Assembly (NCBI GenBank): GCA_017938765.1
Contig: JAGBAX010000023.1
Span: 1 to 64,000 of the forward strand
Length of the DNA: 64,000 bases
Source of the DNA: Alistipes sp.
Lineage (GTDB): Bacteria; Bacteroidota; Bacteroidia; Bacteroidales; Rikenellaceae
Reading direction: 5' to 3'
Made by a program: the position numbers and the translations under genes. Positions 1 through 7,581 of the stretch are shown one piece after another; the stretch's first letter is position 1; every line of letters starts with the position of its first letter. Below the pieces are notes generated by a model. It had not been told where the DNA came from, searched no databases, and saw only the letters and a program-made list of their open reading frames with translations.

Positions 1-1
1 C

Positions 2-415
2 CATCTGCGCACGCCAGAGTTGATATACCATATCCTTAGCTCAGAGGGAAGTTGTATGCGAAGCAAACTGCTTCAAGGGGCAGATGTAGACCAGGTGAAG
101 TTTAGGAGTTGTATCTACGACAACATACTGAAGGAGAACACTATTGAGACCCTTGCACAGCAGACTCACCGCTCTCTAACATCGTTTAAGAAGGGGTTTT
201 CAAGGGCCTTTGATACCTCGCCGCACAAGTGGTTTATAGAGCAGCGATTGCAACTTGCCAAGACGCTCCTCTACACGAGCGACAAGACCGTCTCGGAGAT
301 AGGCAACCACTGCACCTTTACCAACACATCGCACTTTATCCGCCTCTTCAAGCAGCGTTTTAACATTACGCCCTACGCCCTAAAGAAGCAGATACAAGGC
401 AAAAAAGAGGAGTAG
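2..415 (+). CDS. AraC-family transcriptional regulator, C-terminal part (cut by window edge)
   Basis: The reading frame is open to the left edge, so the start lies outside the window; the in-frame TTG at position 20 is not a convincing start. The visible part is the DNA-binding half of an AraC/XylS regulator. A first helix-turn-helix (IETLAQQTHRSLTSFKKGF) is followed by the recognition region and the family signature around the second one (VSEIGNHCTFTNTSHFIRLF, then FNITPYALKK). The N-terminal sensing domain is not visible, so no ligand can be suggested. It ends 3 bases before the convergent DUF1349 gene. The family assignment is firm; the role is unknown. Confidence 0.9.
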   Translation, partial: HLRTPELIYHILSSEGSCMRSKLLQGADVDQVKFRSCIYDNILKENTIETLAQQTHRSLTSFKKGFSRAFDTSPHKWFIEQRLQLAKTLLYTSDKTVSEIGNHCTFTNTSHFIRLFKQRFNITPYALKKQIQGKKEE

Positions 416-418
416 TGT

Positions 419-1066
419 CTACTGATTTTTCTTGAGCCACTCAAGGCGGCGGGCATCTGGTAGGTGCTTGATTTCAAAGTTTGTGAAGGTTGCTTTGAAG
501 CCATTGCCATCGGGGCAGGCCGCCATCATACCGACCATAACGGGGGTGTTATCCTCAAGCCAGCAGTTGCGCATCATTGTATATTTCTTGTCGTCAAAGG
601 AGTAGAAAATCTCCACTGCATCAAGGCGTCTTACAGCCTTAATCCACATAAAATCAACGGGTTTGTCAAGCTCAATAACGCTCCAGTCACTTGTGTGGTG
701 GGTGACAACGGTGCTTAGGTTATACTTGCCATCAACAAACTCAATGCCCGCCTTGATATAGTTTTCCTTGTCTATGCGAAGCATCAGTCCCGCTTGGTCA
801 AAGCGCACCTTATAGTCGCCCGAAATCTTTACCTTAACCTCAAACTCGCCACCGCGCAGAGTGTAGAGAAATGGGGCGTCGTCAACGGTAAATCCGTAGT
901 GAGAGATACGCCAGTAGTCGCTCTGCGGCGTTACATCCATTGTAAGAGTTCCACCATTAATCTCCCAACTCTCAGGCTCGTTAAACCACTGCATACGCTC
1001 AAGGGTCTGGGCAGATAGTGTTATTGTGGCAAAAGCAAGAATAAGCGTAAAAATGATGCGTTTCAT
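419..1066 (-). CDS. Secreted DUF1349 (YesU-like) protein
   Basis: This 215-residue protein starts with a clear signal peptide (about residues 1-19, cleavage after LSAQ), so it is exported. The rest matches the DUF1349 beta-sandwich fold (concanavalin/lectin-like): the core contains GLMLRIDKENYIKAGIEF, a WIKAVRRLDAVEIFYSFDD strand pair, and a late MVGMMAACPDGNGFKATFTN segment typical of the family. DUF1349 proteins resemble sugar-binding or glycan-processing proteins, but their chemistry is not established. Its start lies just left of a palindromic double promoter shared with the HNH gene on the other strand. No lipobox is seen, so it is probably soluble in the periplasm or released. Confidence 0.85.
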   Translation of the reverse strand: MKRIIFTLILAFATITLSAQTLERMQWFNEPESWEINGGTLTMDVTPQSDYWRISHYGFTVDDAPFLYTLRGGEFEVKVKISGDYKVRFDQAGLMLRIDKENYIKAGIEFVDGKYNLSTVVTHHTSDWSVIELDKPVDFMWIKAVRRLDAVEIFYSFDDKKYTMMRNCWLEDNTPVMVGMMAACPDGNGFKATFTNFEIKHLPDARRLEWLKKNQ

Positions 1067-1087
1067 ATCTAAATATAATTATGTTTT

Positions 1088-1105
1088 GTATCTTTGCAAA
1101 GATAC
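1088..1105. promoter_or_regulatory. Palindromic divergent promoter (two overlapping -7 boxes)
   Basis: GTATCTTTGCAAAGATAC is a perfect 18-bp palindrome containing the Bacteroidetes -7 box TATCTTTG on each strand (1089-1096 on plus, 1104-1097 on minus). It lies between the divergent DUF1349 and HNH-like genes. The two boxes abut, so polymerase could occupy only one at a time. I see no clear -33 TTTG at the expected distance for either. Confidence 0.55.
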
Positions 1106-1152
1106 ATCTTTGTTTGTAAAGATGCAATGGATAAGGATTGTTTTTATAGACT

Positions 1153-1596
1153 ATGGCAAAGAGAAAGATTGTTGCGACAAAGATAGAGCCTGACATCTGC
1201 TTTGAGTGTGGTGCTCCTGCGTATACGGACCACTTTGTTGTGCCGCGCTCAATGGGTGGTACAAAGACTATCCCCCTTTGTTATGCCTGCTACGAGAAGG
1301 TTCATACCCCTTGTGGTCAGCGTACTGACAGGAGGGCTGAGAGTGTGAGTGTTGAGAGTGTGGAGGTAAAGAGTGCCATAGGCAAGACGAAAGATCATCC
1401 GCTGAACATCTTTTTCTGGATATATGTTACCAAGTTTGAGGAGCGCGAGGGTCGCCTGACGCGCAGCTGTAGTAAAAGATATCAGAAGCTCGCCGATGAG
1501 CTGAATGCCCTTGGTCAGATGACCGCCACTGGTCAGCCCTACACCGCCTCATACTGCAAATTCTTAGTGGCCCAGATGCGCTCCAAAAAGCTTTAG
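1153..1596 (+). CDS. HNH-like zinc protein with a recombinase-like C-terminal segment
   Basis: This 147-residue protein has an N-terminal treble-clef/HNH-type module: CxxC (CFEC, about residues 17-20), then DHFVVPRSMGG, PLCYAC and a terminal His (KVH). The order Cys pair, DH, PRS-GG, Cys pair, His is that of HNH nucleases, but the usual Asn of the motif is replaced by a Pro/Leu stretch, so activity is doubtful. The C-terminal third (ADELNALGQMTATGQPYTAS) resembles the helical segment of serine-recombinase-type proteins (LN..G..T..G..). There is no signal peptide, so it is cytoplasmic. It is transcribed from the palindromic promoter at 1088-1105. DNA binding or cleavage is inferred only from motif order. 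Confidence 0.6.
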   Translation: MAKRKIVATKIEPDICFECGAPAYTDHFVVPRSMGGTKTIPLCYACYEKVHTPCGQRTDRRAESVSVESVEVKSAIGKTKDHPLNIFFWIYVTKFEEREGRLTRSCSKRYQKLADELNALGQMTATGQPYTASYCKFLVAQMRSKKL

Positions 1597-1623
1597 AATT
1601 AGAACAACTAAACCAATATTAAA

Positions 1624-2361
1624 ATGAAACGTTACATTTTATTTGTGTTGGCGCTTACACAGTGCCTATTTGCAGGAGCAAAGCAGTGGGAGCTTAAGAC
1701 CTCGTCTATGCGAAAAATCGTGTTTGAAATACCAGACGAGTACAACTGCGTTAGCAGCAGTGACTCATCAAAGGAGCAGTTGCGCTATATTTTTGACAAG
1801 GGTAATGGGCAGATGGTGCAGGTGCATATGGTAGATGTTGAAAATCTGGATATTGAGAAGGCAAAAGGGGCACCAGACACAGTTGTTGTACCACCGTTTG
1901 GCGATTATAAAATCCTTGACAGCAAGGTTTTAGATGAGGGCGTTGTCAGCCGAGTAATTACTATCAGCAACAATGGCTCGCAGGTTAGAGTCTATGCAAG
2001 CTTTTTTGAGTGTGGCGTATTTACAGTGAGCTACATTAGTCCAGATGGGGATTTTGCAGAGGCTGACATCTTGGCACAGAAGAGCGAGTCTAAGTTTATG
2101 TGGTGGTCTTTCCTTGGTATAATAGTGATGGTTGTTATCGCCTCTATACCTGGATTTATTATTGCATCAGCAGTGGAGTATTTCAAGTACAACCGTGCGC
2201 GCTTCTGGACACGGTTTATCGTTGCATTGCTGATTATACTGGCTGCGGCAATCGTTGTGCCAATGTTCTTTGAGATTAGTTTCTTAAAGGTGCTGATAAT
2301 AGGAGTTGTCTGGACGGCGTTTTTATGCCTCTGTGTTAAGTACGGAATAACAATTGTTTAG
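1624..2361 (+). CDS. Hypothetical membrane protein with signal peptide
   Basis: I do not recognise the family. The 245-residue protein begins with a signal peptide (RYILFVLALTQCLFAGA), then an extracytoplasmic domain of about 135 residues with alternating strands, and three predicted membrane segments near residues 158-183, 197-217 and 221-240. The layout suggests an anchored periplasmic domain with a compact membrane bundle. The gene follows the HNH-like gene by 27 bases on the same strand and may share its transcript. Its end overlaps the convergent DUF1294 gene by a few bases, so neither has room for a separate terminator. Confidence 0.7.
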   Translation: MKRYILFVLALTQCLFAGAKQWELKTSSMRKIVFEIPDEYNCVSSSDSSKEQLRYIFDKGNGQMVQVHMVDVENLDIEKAKGAPDTVVVPPFGDYKILDSKVLDEGVVSRVITISNNGSQVRVYASFFECGVFTVSYISPDGDFAEADILAQKSESKFMWWSFLGIIVMVVIASIPGFIIASAVEYFKYNRARFWTRFIVALLIILAAAIVVPMFFEISFLKVLIIGVVWTAFLCLCVKYGITIV

Positions 2362-2618
2362 AGAAAGTAGAACAGAATAATTACCTGCGCAATAAAAATT
2401 GCAGGTAGACCATATCTAAACTTGGCGTGCATAGTCTTGTGGTGCCACACCCTCATACCACACCACGCACCTATGCTACCACCAACAAGGGCAAGGAGCA
2501 TCAAGGTACTCTCAGGTATGCGCCACTTGCCCTTTTTAGCTTTCCACTTATCAGCGCCAAAAGCAAAGAAGGCGACAATGTTTATTACCAGCAGAAATGT
2601 AACCACAAGTTGAGTCAT
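2358..2618 (-). CDS. DUF1294 family small membrane protein
   Basis: An 86-residue integral membrane protein of the DUF1294 family. The family signature is visible in order: an N-terminal hydrophobic helix, FGADKWKAKKGKWRIPEST (basic, substrate-unknown loop), LLALVGGSIGAWCGMRVW, the charged HHKTMHAKFRYG turn and a last hydrophobic helix ending FYFL. I start it at the ATG at 2618; an in-frame TTG 18 bases upstream would add six residues but looks like a weaker start. The function of the family is unknown. It follows the S41 protease and small anchored protein on the same strand, probably as the last gene of that cluster. Confidence 0.85.
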   Translation of the reverse strand: MTQLVVTFLLVINIVAFFAFGADKWKAKKGKWRIPESTLMLLALVGGSIGAWCGMRVWHHKTMHAKFRYGLPAIFIAQVIILFYFL

Positions 2619-2644
2619 AGTAGCACTCTTTAACAAATCTGTGT

Positions 2645-2842
2645 TTAAGGAAGAACTTGCAGTGAGTCACAAGGTATTGAGTCGCAGGGGTTTATGGCCT
2701 CTGACGGCTCAATATCTTTTTTGTCTGTTTGCTCTATGTATTGCATCAGCACAGAGTGTGACCTTGAGCTATTGAGAGCCGCAAATGTCACTGCAGCAAC
2801 AGTGGCGATAAGAAGTAGTATGCAGAGAGTCTTTTTAATCAT
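2645..2842 (-). CDS. Small single-pass membrane protein
   Basis: A 65-residue protein beginning MIKKTL at 2842 (an ATG three codons upstream at 2851 is also possible). Residues 3-24 form one hydrophobic segment (LCILLLIATVAAVTFAAL) that could be a signal anchor. The short tail is acidic and carries two CDS motifs (NPCDSIPCDSLQVLP), giving two cysteines five residues apart. It overlaps the end of the S41 protease gene by 8-17 bases, suggesting translational coupling. No family is recognised. An accessory role with the protease is only a guess from the overlap. Confidence 0.55.
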   Translation of the reverse strand: MIKKTLCILLLIATVAAVTFAALNSSRSHSVLMQYIEQTDKKDIEPSEAINPCDSIPCDSLQVLP

Positions 2843-4454
2843 TGTTTTCAAGTGTTTTTATGGCTGTGAGCAGCGCGTTGTCAATAGGGCAGATAAAGTA
2901 GTAGAAGGCGCTACTGTCAAACTCCGAGTTGCGAGCGATATAGGCGCGTAGCTGGCTCTCCATAATCTTGCGCGAAGTTGCTATCTGCTTATAATTTGGT
3001 TTCACACCGCTCTTTGCAGCGTAAGAGACAAATCGGTCAAACATCCCCTTGTCGGCATTAAACATATGCTCAAGGTCCTTCAGGCTCTTGGCGGCATTCA
3101 GCTCACGGCGGTGAGCGTCGGCATACTCAATAGTGTAGCGGTAGAGTATATTGCGACCCGAAACCTCAAGGTAGTACTTGCTCATATTGGTCGTATCAAG
3201 CGGAATAAAGATGTCCGGCATAATACCACCACCGCCATAGACAACCTTACCCTTTGGCGTTGTAAACTTAAGCGAGTCGGCAAAGTGGATGCTATCGGCA
3301 GAGAAGAACTCGTTGTGGTTGTAGCGATTGACAATATCCATATGGTAGCCCTCCTCGTCGCCAGCGGTGTATGGCTTCTGAATAGAGCGACCTGTAGGTG
3401 TGTAGTACTTAGCCACCGTCAGACGCAGCGCTGAGCCATCCTCAAAAGGAATCTGAGACTGAACAAGACCCTTGCCAAATGAGCGACGTCCGATAATTGT
3501 TCCTCGGTCGTTGTCCTGCAGCGCGCCAGCCAAAATCTCGCTTGACGAGGCACTGCTCTCGTCTATTAGCACAGCAATCTCAATATCTGTAGCACTGCCA
3601 CTGCCGTCGCTGTACTGGCGTATGCGCTGCTTGTGGCGGTCCTCGGTATATACAATCAACTTTCCGCGCTCAAGGAACTCATTGGCGATAAGTATTGCCT
3701 GGTCAAGGAAGCCGCCAGAGTTACCACGAAGGTCAAGGATAAGCCCTGTCATACCCTGCTTGCGGAGGGTATCTACAGCGCTCTTAACCTCGCGGAATGA
3801 TGTGCGTGCAAACTGCGAGAGACGGATAAATCCCACCTTGTCGGTCATCATCATCGCCGCCTCAACGCTATTGAGCGGAATAGCGTCACGAGTAACTGTT
3901 ACAACAACTGGCTCTGAGATATCCTTGCGCTCAAGGGTAAGGTCTACCTTTGTGCCACGAGGACCTCGCAGGCGCTTCATAACCTCTGTCTGGGAGATTT
4001 TCTGTCCAGCGATAAGGGTGTCGTTCACCTTGATGATTCTGTCGCCAGCCAAAATACCCGCCTTCTGACTTGGGCCCGATGGGATAACATTGAGGATAAT
4101 AACCGTATCGGTAGCCATATTAAAGACCACACCAATGCCGTCAAACTCACCCTGCAGAGGCTCTTCAACCTGCTTAAACTCGCGCGCAGGAAGGTATGCA
4201 GAGTGGGGGTCAAGCTTCTCAAGTATTGCAGGGATAGCAAGCTCGGCAAGAGAGTCTTGGCTGATTGGCTCAATATAGTCACTACCGATGTAGCTCACAA
4301 CCTTTGTGAGCTTATCGTTCATGTGCGAGCCAATAAGGAAATTTATCTGACCCTCAGTCAGTTGCCTGCCATTTCTGTGTCCGAAAACCCATCCCGCGAA
4401 GAAGATGGAAACTACAATCAGAACAGGAAGGGCATACCTCTGCAAATACTTCAT
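2835..4454 (-). CDS. S41 family C-terminal processing peptidase
   Basis: A 539-residue periplasmic serine protease of the CtpA/Tsp family. An N-terminal membrane anchor (residues about 8-24) is followed by the S41 N-terminal helices with LDPHSAYLPA, a PDZ domain (about 90-180, with GIGVVFNM and GPSQKAGILAGDRI) and the catalytic core. The catalytic serine lies in the SSASSSEILAGAL box (about residues 300-309) and the lysine general base in FGKG (Lys328), the dyad of this family. These enzymes cleave exported proteins near their C-termini after PDZ recognition. It is followed by a small anchored protein and a DUF1294 gene and preceded, after 9 bases, by a DUF3078 gene, so the four genes probably form one operon. 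Confidence 0.93.
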   Translation of the reverse strand: MKYLQRYALPVLIVVSIFFAGWVFGHRNGRQLTEGQINFLIGSHMNDKLTKVVSYIGSDYIEPISQDSLAELAIPAILEKLDPHSAYLPAREFKQVEEPLQGEFDGIGVVFNMATDTVIILNVIPSGPSQKAGILAGDRIIKVNDTLIAGQKISQTEVMKRLRGPRGTKVDLTLERKDISEPVVVTVTRDAIPLNSVEAAMMMTDKVGFIRLSQFARTSFREVKSAVDTLRKQGMTGLILDLRGNSGGFLDQAILIANEFLERGKLIVYTEDRHKQRIRQYSDGSGSATDIEIAVLIDESSASSSEILAGALQDNDRGTIIGRRSFGKGLVQSQIPFEDGSALRLTVAKYYTPTGRSIQKPYTAGDEEGYHMDIVNRYNHNEFFSADSIHFADSLKFTTPKGKVVYGGGGIMPDIFIPLDTTNMSKYYLEVSGRNILYRYTIEYADAHRRELNAAKSLKDLEHMFNADKGMFDRFVSYAAKSGVKPNYKQIATSRKIMESQLRAYIARNSEFDSSAFYYFICPIDNALLTAIKTLENND

Positions 4455-4463
4455 ACTTTGCTA

Positions 4464-5561
4464 CTACTTGTTCTTAAATGTATAGCTCAGACCAACACCC
4501 AGAACAATCTGTGTCTGCAGTGAGCGGCACTGAGCCTTGTTGTAGTACATCTGGAAGTAGAACTGTGTAGAGAAGTACTTTGTAGCCTTGATGTCTACGG
4601 TGTGCTCCCAACGTACGTTTGGTGCGATATGCTCAAGGTTGAGCTTCTTATTCTCGCCAGTCTGCTGGTTAATCTCATTAATCCAGCCGTAGAATGAGTA
4701 GAATGTAGTGCGGTAGCGGAACATCTTGCCAAATGTGCGGTCAAAGTCTACCTGCACAGAGGAACCTCCCTCATATCGTGAGCTACCATTAGCAAATGTA
4801 AGACCGTATGCATATGGGGTCTTCTTCTGCTCCTCAGTCAGCTGATCGGCCTGTGAAAACTCTATGCCAAACTTGTCAAAGAAGAACTGATTCTTTACCG
4901 ACTGGCTTGTTACATAAGTAGCACTGAGTGAAATAGGCGAAACATTAACCTTTACTGGGAACTTAGGTTTTGGACAAACATAAGTAAAACCGAGTGAGAG
5001 GTTGAGGTATGCAGGGGCAAAGAAGCGGCTGATGCGCTGACTGCTGCCATTGATACCATTTGCAAACTGTGAACGCAGGCTACCGATAGCACCAAAGTTC
5101 CACTGGTCTGAAATCTTGTATGCTGGCGCTGTAGAGATAAACCACTCATCCTGACTCTTAGTCCACTCCTTGGCCTTGTTTGTCACACCGAGCTTACCGG
5201 TAATCTTGTTATCAATGGTAAACACTCCCTTCTTGTAGTTGTGTGTAAAGAGGAAGTTTGCAATGCCCGTGATAGAGTTTGTTGAGCCATTTACGCTCTG
5301 CCACTTGCTGTTGAAGTTTGTCAGTGAGCCAGTGATACCCGCATTTACCTCAATAGTGTTTCTCTCCTTGCGGATTGCGGCGCGCTCAGCTCTACGCTGC
5401 GCATCGCTTGAGTGGTAGTCAACCTTTACCTGCTCGGTCTTAACCTTGTCGGTAAAAGTTGCCTCAGTCTTTGGCGTAGCACCAGTAACGGATACCTGAG
5501 CAACGGCTGTTGATGCTGAAAATAGTACTGCTAAAATAGTTAGGGTGTAAAATCTCTTCAT
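4464..5561 (-). CDS. DUF3078 family outer-membrane-type protein
   Basis: A 365-residue exported protein with a signal peptide (cleavage near AVAQ, residue 22). After a short charged region (SDAQRRAERAAIRKERN) the sequence is a run of amphipathic beta strands ending in an aromatic-rich strand (IVLGVGLSYTFKNK), a typical outer-membrane beta-barrel end. The architecture and strand pattern match the DUF3078 family common in Bacteroidetes. Its function is unknown. On the minus strand a TATATTTG box lies just upstream of the start, marking the likely promoter of the leftward cluster that continues into the S41 protease. Confidence 0.85.
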   Translation of the reverse strand: MKRFYTLTILAVLFSASTAVAQVSVTGATPKTEATFTDKVKTEQVKVDYHSSDAQRRAERAAIRKERNTIEVNAGITGSLTNFNSKWQSVNGSTNSITGIANFLFTHNYKKGVFTIDNKITGKLGVTNKAKEWTKSQDEWFISTAPAYKISDQWNFGAIGSLRSQFANGINGSSQRISRFFAPAYLNLSLGFTYVCPKPKFPVKVNVSPISLSATYVTSQSVKNQFFFDKFGIEFSQADQLTEEQKKTPYAYGLTFANGSSRYEGGSSVQVDFDRTFGKMFRYRTTFYSFYGWINEINQQTGENKKLNLEHIAPNVRWEHTVDIKATKYFSTQFYFQMYYNKAQCRSLQTQIVLGVGLSYTFKNK

Positions 5562-5671
5562 AGTATCTATATTTTTTGCAAATATACGAATTTATTACAA
5601 AATGAGAATCTACTTAACACATTTCCGACTATTTTCTGCTACAACAGCAGCTCCTTTCTCAGTTGGTCCTG

Positions 5672-6067
5672 CTACGAAACCCTTATATATGCTCCATATT
5701 TGCGAAAAGTTTGTATTCTAGACACCTGACAATTTATCTCTCTGCAAACTTGCTTTGCCACAGAATATGAATATGATATCGGTAGCTCAACTTTGAACAA
5801 CCCATTGATTACTCCCCACTTATTACCCTTGCGTACGCATATATTGTCGTCGTATGATGTAAACTCTCTATCATACTGGTCAAAAATAGGCACACACTCT
5901 ATTTTATACGTTTCCCAGTTGACAAAACCAATCTTATTCCCTACACGCACAGGCTGTATGGGAAACATTCTAAGTTTTATGTCAGGATGTATTTTCTTCA
6001 ATCGTTTAAGGTCGCTTATAAGCTCAGCTAAACTCTCATACGATAATATCTCCTCCGTCTTTACCAT
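5672..6067 (-). CDS. WG-repeat-like small protein
   Basis: A 131-residue cytoplasmic protein without signal peptide. It contains two stretches resembling WG repeats, VGNKIGFVNWETYKIECVP and KGNKWGVINGLFKVELPISY: a Lys/Asn-K-x-G-(F/V)-(V/I)-N core followed by a hydrophobic strand. The N-terminus (EEILSYESLAELISDLKRLK) is helical. WG repeats are probable protein-binding modules with no single function. It is divergent from the WYL regulator and separated from it by about 137 bases that hold the WYL promoter. Whether it belongs to the neighbouring retron locus is unclear. Confidence 0.55.
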   Translation of the reverse strand: MVKTEEILSYESLAELISDLKRLKKIHPDIKLRMFPIQPVRVGNKIGFVNWETYKIECVPIFDQYDREFTSYDDNICVRKGNKWGVINGLFKVELPISYSYSVAKQVCREINCQVSRIQTFRKYGAYIRVS

Positions 6068-6136
6068 GTCTCATAATTTTACTGCAAAGAAGGGATATTG
6101 TTACGAAAACTATATTCGCAGGAAGAAAAATTTTTA

Positions 6137-6144
6137 TACCTTTG
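6137..6144 (+). promoter_or_regulatory. -7 promoter box of the WYL regulator gene
   Basis: TACCTTTG matches the Bacteroidetes TAnnTTTG box and lies about 60 bases before the WYL start codon. The shared 37-bp element begins three bases after it, so a protein bound there would cover the transcription start. Confidence 0.55.
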
Positions 6145-6146
6145 TT

Positions 6147-6183
6147 GCGAACATAGAGTGCGCAAAGAGTATTTTTCTTTGCA
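6147..6183 (+). promoter_or_regulatory. Putative operator, copy 1 (upstream of WYL gene)
   Basis: This 37-bp stretch matches 7273-7309 at 30 of 37 positions by eye, including an unbroken GAACATAGA, a TGCGCAAAG block and the terminal CTTTGCA. One copy precedes the WYL gene and the other precedes the retron RNA. A repeated element placed at two promoters, one of them that of a DNA-binding protein, is the expected arrangement for an autoregulating repressor or activator. The binding itself is inference. Confidence 0.6.
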
Positions 6184-6204
6184 GTCATAAAAATAGCGGA
6201 TAGT

Positions 6205-7227
6205 ATGGTAAAGAAGAATGCAATAATGAGATACAAAATATTGGACTCACTCTTATCTAACAGAAATCACTATTACACTATTACAGACCTTGTTGATAAG
6301 GTTAATGAAGCGCTGGAGTTAGATGGCATGGAGCCGGTGAGTCGTCGTTGCATAGAGAAAGATCTCAATGCTTTGGAGTGTGCACCTTACGATGCAGACA
6401 TAACTCGTGATTGGAAGAATGGTCGCAAGTATATAAGGTATGGAGAGGCTGGTTTTTCAATTTTCACAAAGAAACTGTCGGATGATGAGGAGAATTTGCT
6501 ATCCGAAGTACTGAATACTTTGGGGCAGTTCAGCGGACTTAATAACTTTGAGTGGCTTGAGTGTTTAAAGAGTCGCCTTGATATCAAGGAACACCGCCAA
6601 ATTATACAGTTTGACAGTAATCCCTATCTTCAGAATAGTACCTTGTTGGGTGGTCTTTTTACTGCGATATCCAACGAACAGGTGTTGAATCTAAAATACC
6701 ACACCTTCTCAAATCCGCAGATTAGAGAGGTGGTTGTCCATCCATATCTGTTGAAACAGTACAACAAAAGATGGTTTTTGTTGTGTGGCGCAGAAGATGA
6801 GACTATACTTACCTTTGCAATAGACCGTATTGATGATTTTGAGCTTTTACCACATATTAAGTATATCTACCCTACGGATGAGCTAGGGGACCGATTTGAC
6901 GATATTGTGGGTGTGACTTTGTATAACAACAAACCCATTGAAGATATCCTTTTGTGGGTGTCAGTGGCCGAATACCCGTATATTACCACAAAACCTTTGC
7001 ATGGTTCACAGAAAGAGGTTAAAAATGAGCAACTTATTGAACTACGGGAAAAATATGCTACGTTTGGCGACGGTCATTTTATTAGACTGAAGTGCGTGTT
7101 AAATGTTGAACTTGAGCAGCTGCTTATGTCACATATGGACCAGGTTGTAGTACTTGAGCCAGAGGTGTTAAGGGAGAAGATTGTGCAAAAAGTGGCAAGT
7201 CTACAAAAATTATATGGACTTAAATAG
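6205..7227 (+). CDS. WYL-domain transcriptional regulator, probably controlling the retron
   Basis: A 340-residue WYL-family regulator. The N-terminal winged helix-turn-helix occupies about residues 8-75 (ILDSLLSNRNHYYTITDLVD, SRRCIEKDLNALE). A linker leads to the WYL domain (about 150-235), where the ligand-sensing strand reads QYNKRWFLLCG in place of the literal WYL triplet, and FAIDRIDDFEL follows as usual. The C-terminal part fits a WCX domain. WYL proteins bind nucleotides or nucleic acids and often control defence genes such as BREX and CBASS. Here the gene directly precedes a retron and shares a 37-bp upstream element with it, so it most likely regulates itself and the retron transcript. 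A TACCTTTG box at 6137 drives it. Confidence 0.9.
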   Translation: MVKKNAIMRYKILDSLLSNRNHYYTITDLVDKVNEALELDGMEPVSRRCIEKDLNALECAPYDADITRDWKNGRKYIRYGEAGFSIFTKKLSDDEENLLSEVLNTLGQFSGLNNFEWLECLKSRLDIKEHRQIIQFDSNPYLQNSTLLGGLFTAISNEQVLNLKYHTFSNPQIREVVVHPYLLKQYNKRWFLLCGAEDETILTFAIDRIDDFELLPHIKYIYPTDELGDRFDDIVGVTLYNNKPIEDILLWVSVAEYPYITTKPLHGSQKEVKNEQLIELREKYATFGDGHFIRLKCVLNVELEQLLMSHMDQVVVLEPEVLREKIVQKVASLQKLYGLK

Positions 7228-7272
7228 TGCAAAATAAATTTTGTATTAACTTTGCAGAGAGAATAGTTACCT

Positions 7273-7309
7273 GAGAACATAGACTGCGCAAAGTCTATAT
7301 ACCTTTGCA
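7273..7309 (+). promoter_or_regulatory. Putative operator, copy 2 (upstream of retron RNA)
   Basis: This is the second copy of the element at 6147-6183. It contains the inverted repeat ATAGACT-gcgcaa-AGTCTAT (7279-7298), which is complete here and degenerate in copy 1. It occupies the -33 to -7 region of the retron RNA promoter, so a bound regulator would compete with polymerase or position it. Confidence 0.6.
7300..7307 (+). promoter_or_regulatory. -7 promoter box of the retron transcript
   Basis: TACCTTTG matches TAnnTTTG and lies about 17 bases before the first retron inverted repeat, giving a predicted RNA start near 7313. A second box (TAACTTTG near 7248) lies upstream and could add a longer transcript. 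The operator copy covers the region where a -33 element would be. Confidence 0.6.
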
Positions 7310-7312
7310 CCA

Positions 7313-7572
7313 GCAAAACAAACAAAAGCGTTCTTTGAGTATCATATTGAGATGACATTTTGATTGAGCCTCTCGTATTGTTGAGGCAAGCCGGAGGAGG
7401 AAACTCCAAAGGCAAAAGGGATATCTGTTATAAGGTGAGAGTATTACAAAATGTAATATGTAGTGTCTTGTATCTTATTCTAGTGATATTTACTTTTTCT
7501 TTTGATTTTGCAAATCAAATTCATAGACAAGTATAGAAAAGAAATCTTAATAAATACTCAAGAACGCTTTTT
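7313..7572 (+). ncRNA. Retron msr-msd non-coding RNA
   Basis: The 354-base gap between the WYL gene and the reverse transcriptase holds a retron-type RNA. Its ends carry the a1/a2 repeats: AAAAGCGTTCTTTGAGTAT (7324-7342) and ATACTCAAGAACGCTTTT (7554-7571), complementary over 18 pairs with one bulged base. After a1 come two msr-like hairpins: GCCTC/GAGGC (7368-7387) and GGAG/CTCC closed by GCC/GGC (7390-7413). A candidate branching G is in the AGC at 7367-7369. An msd-like imperfect rod follows: ATATC/GATAT (7421/7485), ATAAG/CTTAT (7430/7474), and an apical TATTACA/TGTAATA stem. Another perfect hairpin, TTTGATTT/AAATCAAA, is at 7501-7519. The a1/a2 pairing and position are seen directly; the msr/msd border and branch point are inferred. 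Confidence 0.8.
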
Positions 7573-7581
7573 ATATAAATT

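Noticed and set aside
3066-4068. Antisense frames over the S41 protease gene
   Set aside because: They are shadows of the well-supported protease frame, with no domain of their own. Similar shadows lie over hsdR, katA, susC and other genes.
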